A stretch of DNA of 64,000 bases from contig JAJGOT010001032.1 of the NCBI GenBank assembly GCA_022457155.1, positions 1 through 64,000 on the forward strand. Reading direction: 5' to 3'. Under the pieces are notes generated by a model. It saw nothing but the letters and a program-made list of their open reading frames with translations, was not told the DNA's origin and did not search any database. Source of the stretch: Cladopsammia gracilis. Its lineage: Eukaryota > Cnidaria > Anthozoa > Scleractinia > Dendrophylliidae. Both the position numbers and the translations under genes were made by a program. Of the stretch, positions 58,940-64,000 are shown piece by piece (within the stretch, counting starts at the first letter, position 1; each line of letters opens with the position of its first letter).

Positions 58940-59128
58940 GAATTTGTTCATGCTTTTAGCTGTGCGTATATCGAGTTATGGATGCACTTGGGAAGTTTTG
59001 AGAGCACTCAAGAGGCTAGAGTTGCACTCGGCTATCGCCTCGTGCAACTCTTACGCATCTTTCGTGCTCTCCAAACTTCCCGCGTGCATCCATAACTCGA
59101 TATACGCACGCTAAGCATGAGCAAATTC
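58940..59128. mobile_element. Foldback element with CTCGGCTATCGCCTCG centre
   Basis: Arms of about 80 bp (GTGCGTATATCGAGTTATGG and neighbours) are inverted around GCACTCGGCTATCGCCTCGTGC. It has no coding sequence and is similar in plan to 4762-4904 and 53396-53543. Confidence 0.75.
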
Positions 59129-59857
59129 TTAAAATGTCGATCTTAATATTACGAAATTCTGAACAAAGGCACATGCTCAAAATCATCGTTGTTTATCGCC
59201 TACCGTTTTACGGAACACGTGTGAGCCATAAGCTTCTGACTTCCCTTGAATACTTAGATTGATCTATTTTTTTTTAAATCATCCAGACTATGACAAGTTA
59301 TACAACAAATTGAAACTATGACAGCTTTTTCTAGCGCAGTAGTTGTGATACGCGAGTTGAGTGAATCAAAACTTATTTCAACCCTGTTTGCATGTGTTTG
59401 GAATCGCCAAATTGTGCCCTTAGTTGATAACGACTTTATTCGTTTTTTCTCGGAAAAGAATAAACATTTCAAGAAAAAAAAAAACTACATGGCATTCATA
59501 TACTTACTATAGACTATCTATGTGCAAAAAAGGAGTGAATTTGATTTTTTCAGCTTTACCGAAGATTTTGCGATTTGGTTTGATTTTTGCACGGATCTGC
59601 TCTTAAAGGAGCTGTTGTCATGGGGATTTTGACGTTTTTAGGTCAAAACTGTCCGAAAATAAAACTAAGTATCTTTGTCATACGCGAAATGCTTATAGAA
59701 CACTAAGAGGAATTAATCAAGTGAATTTTCCAAGAGATAATGAACCATACTCAGAGTTTTAGCGAGTTTTCCAAGACATAAGGTGATAAACTTGTTGGAA
59801 TAAAACGTTGCATTCCATTTCTATCCCGGCCATGTGCTGCCCAAGACACTTATTTTT
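59129..59857. other. Spacer without recognisable gene
   Basis: AT-rich. I see nothing that can be named. Confidence 0.45.
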
Positions 59858-60990
59858 AGCGGAGCTCTGCGGACCAAAGGAACGCATGGAGCCCCATACT
59901 CCGTAGAACCTAGTAGAACCTAGAACCTATGCCCGTCATTTTTCATGATTAGCGGGCGTGTGCGTGTTCCCCCCCCCCCCCCGCCCCCCCCCCCCCCCTG
60001 CGTTGGGCACGGCTAGCTCGCGGGCGCGTATGACGTCGCAGAACATGTGCGTATGAGGCCACACAACATCCGAGATGTTTGTTTTCAGAAGGATTTCACA
60101 ACCAAAGAAGCGGAGATTTAAAGAATTTCCAAGCAAGCGAGGGACTTAGGGCTGGCTTTCACTATCGCATAAGCATAAGCACACGCCAACATACGCAGAC
60201 TCAGTAACATGTTGATCATTAGTGCCTATTGTTCTGTTTTGTTCAAACAAATGGAACTAATGAATAACACGTTACTGAGTCTGCTTATGTTGGCTTGTGC
60301 TTATGCTTTTGCGCTAGTGAAAACCAGCTCTTAAAGGTAAAACAGATTACATTTTTTCGATGGGAATTTATGTTGATATCAATGTGTGATTGACTTTTTC
60401 TTTGTGTTCTTGTGTAGTTTTGGAGAATTGTTTTTAAAACGTGTTTAAATTCAGTTGAATCCATTTCTTGAATTTCATCCAAGGCAGCTCAGCGAACTCG
60501 ATGCGCTAAAAATGGTATGCATTTTGCTTCTAAACCTAAACTAATGGAGATTTAAATAAAATTTTTCGAAAGAAGATTGTGTTGTCCATTCATTGCATAG
60601 ATTGAAAAGCGATTTTATAGTTCTATCTTCACTCGCGTCGCCTTATGCAAACATGTTTGTGTATTTTTGCAATCTTGATTTCCAAATAAGTTTCTCGGGT
60701 AATTTTTGATAAGCAACAACTGTATTTTATTGGGAAATTGCCTTACTAGTTATTGTAGACGGAGAAAAAGTTGTTTTTGTGAACTTTTGTACGGTCTAAA
60801 TGTACTGTGCAGACAGTCGCGTAATACTGTTTTTGAGAATTACATTTTAAAGTAATTCTCAAAAATAGTATTAGAAAAATAAAAAAAATAGCGCGGTCGT
60901 CAATCTTAATTCTTGTGCATCTGACCTTTGACCTTAGTTAAGCTTGTTCAGGGAGCGACGCTGTTAGGCTCAGCCTATCTACATATATAT
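59858..60990 (-). mobile_element. Helitron-like non-autonomous element (copy 3)
   Basis: Diverged relative of 16746-18016 in the same orientation. It runs from TAGCGGAGC (the 3' end; the hairpin is degenerate) to CCTATCTACATATATATTA. A C/G-rich run (59971-59998) and a nested MITE (60149-60330) interrupt it. Confidence 0.55.
60149..60330. mobile_element. Harbinger-like MITE with TTA target duplication
   Basis: The empty site is visible at the inverse position in 44645-44670 (GAGGAACTTAAAGGTAA). Here TTA flanks both sides (60146-60148, 60331-60333) of a 182-bp palindromic insert. Its ends are GGGCTGGCTTTCACTA and the inverse of GAGCTGGTTTTCACTA. TTA/TAA duplications are characteristic of PIF/Harbinger elements. 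Confidence 0.8.
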
Positions 60991-61209
60991 TACTCTTAGA
61001 GCTGGACCAACATTCTTCGGTTTTCACTGATATAAATAATAACCCGACTTTTTAAGACAACACTAAAACTGGTGACATAGAGCCTTTAATTACGGACAAT
61101 GCCTTTTGTTCACAGTGTCTTTGTGAAAGAGTTTTGTCTGGGCCGTGAATGTGAAAATAAATATAAGTTCCATAGTTTTAAAAAAGGAAAAAAGATAAAG
61201 CACTATTAA

Positions 61210-61928
61210 GGTTACAGTGTACCTTCAGATCGAAAATTTATCGAAATGTTTTTTTTGGCGTCAAAATAAAGTTTACAGAATGAACTTTCATCCAAAAAAA
61301 AATTATCGAAAAATAGTGAAAATTGACGGAGAAATGACAGTATAACTTTTGTGGGCGGAGTTTGTTTATGAAGCAATATGTTTTTTTAAGCGCTGTTTTC
61401 TCAAAATTAATTTTTCGCTTGTTGGGGACACTTTAAAGAGCTACAACTCAAAGGGAATTTGTTCGATTTTCCTCAAATTTGGACAGAAGCTAGGCTAACA
61501 TATAATCAACAAACACGTGTCGGCGAATTTCTTATTTCCGAAAACTTTTTCGTCAAGAGCCATTTCCGTGCGATCATTCCAATTTTTTTTCTCCCTTTTT
61601 CGAAAATATTCTGTAACTTTTCACTGCAATTGAATATGGAAAATCGCCGACACGTTTTTTTAGCGCTTCGTGTCCGGAAACCCGAGAACAAATCAAATTA
61701 GCAAAATACAATAATCGCTTTGAGTTATAGCGTTTTAAAGTTGATTCGGACGTTTGAATTAAGACGTCGTAAAAAATTCGATAATTCACTTTATTACCAA
61801 ATGGTTTTCATATTTAGATAGCCAGCTCTATAAGCTTTAATTTGATATCTGGGTTTAGGTTTATTAAGTGTAATCTTAAGACGCTAGAGCTGTTATGCTG
61901 GAGACACCCCCGAAGGTACACTGTAACC
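61210..61928 (+). mobile_element. TTAA-flanked element, TIR GGTTACAGTGTACCTTC (copy 2)
   Basis: TTAA at 61206-61209 and 61929-61932 flanks this 719-bp uninterrupted copy of the family at 35066-36375. It defines the family's full length and gives the empty site of the nested piggyBac-like insertion. Confidence 0.8.
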
Positions 61929-61996
61929 TTAATAGTATTCCATCATAAAGTTGGAAAATAATTAGCTGCATGAAAAAATGTCATACAATGACGCAA

Positions 61997-62293
61997 CAGT
62001 ATAAGTGGAAGGGAATACTGGCTCACTTCTGTTTTACGCTGTTTGGAAGCGTTTCTCATTGCCCCTCCTTTTCCCAAATTATCAGAGAAAGTCCCACTTT
62101 TCACCAAAAAGTTTTCCGCTGGTGACAAACGGTTATCATGGCGCTCCCTTTTCCCAAATGATCAAAGAAAGTGACAACTTGTTTCTCACCAACTCGAACG
62201 TGTTGGACCACACCCCCTCAATTCCACACAATGAGAAACGCTTCCAAACAGCGTGAAACAGAAGTGAGCCAGTATTCCCTACCACTTATACTG
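61997..62293. mobile_element. Foldback element left of the Polinton-like genes
   Basis: Arms of about 65 bp (CAGTATAAGTGGAAGGGAAT and inverse) enclose about 165 bp with imperfect direct repeats (CCTTTTCCCAAATTATCA and CCTTTTCCCAAATGATCA). It ends about 100 bp before the VLTF3-like gene. It may be a separate MITE or mark the edge of the viral-type element. Confidence 0.65.
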
Positions 62294-62393
62294 TAAAATT
62301 TAGCAGAACTTTTTTCCCTTCTTCCGGAACAGGATGGAAATTCTCTCCCAAAAAAAATTCTGGAGGCGACAAAAATCTCTCCCGGGAAAGAAA

Positions 62394-62940
62394 ATGTCTG
62401 ATTCCGAAGAAGAAGAAATCGATGACACTCCTGAAATCATTCAAGAAACCCGCACAACATGGCAGTCTCACAAAAATCCCAGACTTGAACATTTCAAAGT
62501 TGTCATCCGCAAAAATCAGGGAAAAAATCAAATTCCACTCAAAGATCTCGAATTTTATCAAGAACAAATTCTCTCCCAAATTCCCCGTGACGAAATTACA
62601 AGAAAAAAAGTCAGGGAGTTTATCAAAGCTTCCAAATGGAAAAAAGTCAATGGCAACGATCATGAAATTTTTAATCACATAACAGGTCACGACGGCAATG
62701 ATTATGAGCACCTGGAAAAAATTCTCATTGACGATTTTAAATATTTCTCACTGGCATATGATGACCTTCATCCCAGCAGAAAAAAGTTTCTTAATTGCCA
62801 TCAAGTTCTTTTCGCCCTGTTGAAGAAGAACGGTTTCAGCCCCAATGAAGATGATTTCAAACTGCTTATTCTTCCATCAAGACGGGAGGAACAAGAAAAA
62901 AATCATCCAAGCCATCTTTAAAAAATTAAATTGGAAATAA
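62394..62940 (+). pseudogene. VLTF3-like late transcription factor gene, frameshifted
   Basis: The most likely start is 62394 (MSDSEEEE), although an in-frame Met lies at 62334. The acidic N-terminus is followed by a helical region and the block RKKFLNCHQVLFALLKKNGF, then KLLILPSR, which match the C-terminal domain of poxvirus late transcription factor VLTF3-like proteins, a family also carried by Polinton-related viruses. In the A-run at 62896-62902 the frame changes: the open frame continues to a stop at 62919-62921, while family-like residues lie in the next frame up to a stop at 62938-62940. It is therefore probably an inactivated copy, unless the run is a sequencing error. The next gene starts one base later. 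Confidence 0.65.
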
Positions 62941-62941
62941 A

Positions 62942-63280
62942 ATGGATCTTGAAAAAACATTTTCCAATGAAGCCGAGCGAAGCGAAGCGAGTGAAGATAG
63001 CGACCATGAAAATTGCTCCACATGCTCAGAGGAAGCGGAGCGAAGCGACGATGAAACTCCCACCACTTCAGACGAGGATTTCATTCTTTCTGATTCGGAG
63101 ATGGTGAAAGAAAGCAACGCTGAGCGAATCGAAGACAAACTCGAACTCCTCCTTGAATCATTCGTCAAGCTCCAAAAGGAACAAAAGATTCTCAATAAGG
63201 AAATCCAAAAGCAAGGTTGCCTCCTCTGGGAGGAAGTCCTCCGGGAATGGAAGGAAAACAAAGCGAACGAAGCGAAGTGA
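62942..63280 (+). CDS. Small acidic coiled-coil protein of the Polinton-like element
   Basis: The 112-residue product is Glu/Ser-rich in its first half, including the repeated phrases EAERSEASED and EAERSDDE encoded by GAGCGAAGCGA repeats. Residues 65-95 form a predicted coiled coil (RIEDKLELLLESFVKLQKEQ), and it ends in NEAK. It starts immediately after the VLTF3-like gene, which suggests a compact viral-type gene pair. Its length and intact frame support a gene. I do not recognise a family. It ends in a GCGAAGTGAA minisatellite (63266-63314). Confidence 0.5.
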   Translation: MDLEKTFSNEAERSEASEDSDHENCSTCSEEAERSDDETPTTSDEDFILSDSEMVKESNAERIEDKLELLLESFVKLQKEQKILNKEIQKQGCLLWEEVLREWKENKANEAK

Positions 63281-63314
63281 AGCGAAGTGAAGCGAAGCGA
63301 AGTGAAGCGAAGCG
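63266..63314 (+). repeat. (GCGAAGTGAA)n minisatellite
   Basis: Ten or so units of GCGAA/GTGAA cover the end of the small gene and its 3' flank. The same pentamer makes the EAERS phrases inside the gene. Confidence 0.8.
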
Positions 63315-63345
63315 GTGTTTTGTTCCAATTTTTTCCCGAAAAACT

Positions 63346-63685
63346 GTCTAACGCGTTAGACATCAAAATGAAATATAATTTTTCCCCGAAAAACTGTCTA
63401 ACGCGTTAGACACAATGCCGATATGGCATTTTTGATTGGCCGCCATATGTCAATAACCTGGCAGCTGGACGCGTGGGGTGACAGGTTATTCTGAGAAAAT
63501 TTATTCATCTTTCCGAGAATGCCACCTGGCGTCAGAATATGAATGTTTGTCATTCATATTCACGATTTCAGGATTTTGGCTAACGCGTTAGCCAGTTTAA
63601 GGTGGGAGAAATTGGATCAATTTTGTGGCTAACGCATTAGCCAGTTTTGGGGGAAGAAATGAAAATTTTGTCTAACGCGTTAGAC
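63346..63685. promoter_or_regulatory. Five copies of a 16-bp TAACGCGTTA palindrome between convergent genes
   Basis: GTCTAACGCGTTAGAC occurs at 63346, 63396 and 63670. GGCTAACGCGTTAGCC occurs at 63578 and, with one change, at 63627. The third GTC-type copy overlaps the integrase stop codon. A further hairpin GAATATGAATG/CATTCATATTC lies at 63536-63562. Repeated hairpins between convergent genes could be transcription terminators or protein-binding sites. The role is inferred. Confidence 0.6.
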
Positions 63686-64000
63686 ACCAAGCTTTTCCAC
63701 ATCGCTCAATGGAACCCAAGAATTAAATTTGTCAGAATAACCTTTCCATTTTACAAGCGCAAGTTTTCGCTTATTATCACGGCGAATAACCTTTTCAATG
63801 CGAAACATATTTTGTGTTGTTCTTTGAAGTTCCGCCTCGTAAAATGATCCGGTGATTTTTTCTCCCAACAGATCGACTAATTTATACGTTACAGGGTTTG
63901 TGTTTAATATTTCGTCAATCACAAATATCTCTTCCGTCCAGTTCGGCGTGAAACCTTTGTCAAATATCTTTCGCTTATATTTTGATATTCTAACTCTGTC
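63680..64000 (-). CDS. Polinton-type integrase, C-terminal part with chromodomain (partial)
   Basis: The frame is open from the window edge to the stop at 63680-63682. It reads VRISKYKRKIFDKGFTPNW near the edge, the linker found after the DDE core in Polinton/Maverick integrases. An SH3-like stretch (PVTYKLVDLLGEKITGSFYE) follows. Then comes a chromodomain: FRIEKVIRR, LALVKWKGYSDKFNSWVP. The chromodomain aromatic residues are largely present. The catalytic core lies beyond base 64000. In these elements the integrase inserts the DNA into chromatin and the chromodomain may guide targeting. The frame is intact over the visible 106 codons. Confidence 0.8.
   Translation of the reverse strand, partial: DRVRISKYKRKIFDKGFTPNWTEEIFVIDEILNTNPVTYKLVDLLGEKITGSFYEAELQRTTQNMFRIEKVIRRDNKRKLALVKWKGYSDKFNSWVPLSDVEKLGV

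Larger units (their letters stand above)
62294..64000. mobile_element. Part of a Polinton/Maverick-like element
   Basis: Two plus-strand genes (62394-62940, 62942-63280) converge on a minus-strand chromodomain integrase that leaves the window. Integrases of this type with a chromodomain and a VLTF3-like gene together point to the Polinton/Maverick/adintovirus-like group. Capsid, polymerase and protease genes, if present, would lie beyond 64000. The left boundary is not resolved and no long TIR is seen. Confidence 0.65.

Overview
The window is animal nuclear DNA: AT-rich, genes split by GT-AG introns, long AT and AAT microsatellites, and many eukaryotic transposons. The mix of Crypton-type tyrosine recombinase, Penelope-like fragments with hammerhead-ribozyme cores, pogo/Jerky, Helitron-like, TTAA-targeting and Polinton/Maverick elements best suits a cnidarian, perhaps a stony coral. 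That assignment is inference; no conserved marker gene is present.

Layout. A segment of roughly 11-13 kb occurs three times: unit A (about 161-13569, forward), unit B (13572-28461, forward, in tandem with A) and unit C (46118-56975, inverted). Each carries one intact three-exon gene for the same 205-residue secreted, nine-cysteine protein. I do not recognise the family. Each unit also carries, at the same place, a copy of a tyrosine-recombinase element. It is coding-complete in A (461 residues, minus strand). In B and C it is internally deleted and lies the other way round relative to the unit. Comparing the units exposes empty sites for several insertions: a 762-bp element only in A; an element with an 8-bp target duplication, a Helitron-like element, a Penelope fragment and a 1.5-kb element with a two-exon gene only in B; a short insertion only in C.

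Between B and C (28462-46117) lies a transposon graveyard: a broken pogo/Jerky-type transposase gene split by a TTAA-flanked insertion, a second TTAA-flanked element with a piggyBac-like element nested in it, a LINE reverse-transcriptase scrap, a Penelope tail with a hammerhead-like core, three G-rich-ended elements full of short internal repeats, a second Helitron-like copy and a scrap of PIF1-type helicase.

Right of C (56976-64000) are a TIR element built on a repeated GTCAAATGCCC motif, large foldback elements, a third Helitron-like copy with a Harbinger-like insertion, a second copy of the TTAA-flanked family, and at the right edge part of a Polinton/Maverick-like element. That part has a frameshifted VLTF3-like gene, a small acidic coiled-coil gene, and, convergent with them, the C-terminus of a chromodomain integrase running off the window. 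The gap between the convergent genes holds five copies of a 16-bp palindrome.

Apart from the three paralogous secreted-protein genes I see no convincing host gene. The most promising unusual features are the recombinase element, with clustered 13-bp inverted arms around a 6-bp spacer and opposite orientations in the duplicated loci, and the palindrome-rich intergenic region of the Polinton-like element.
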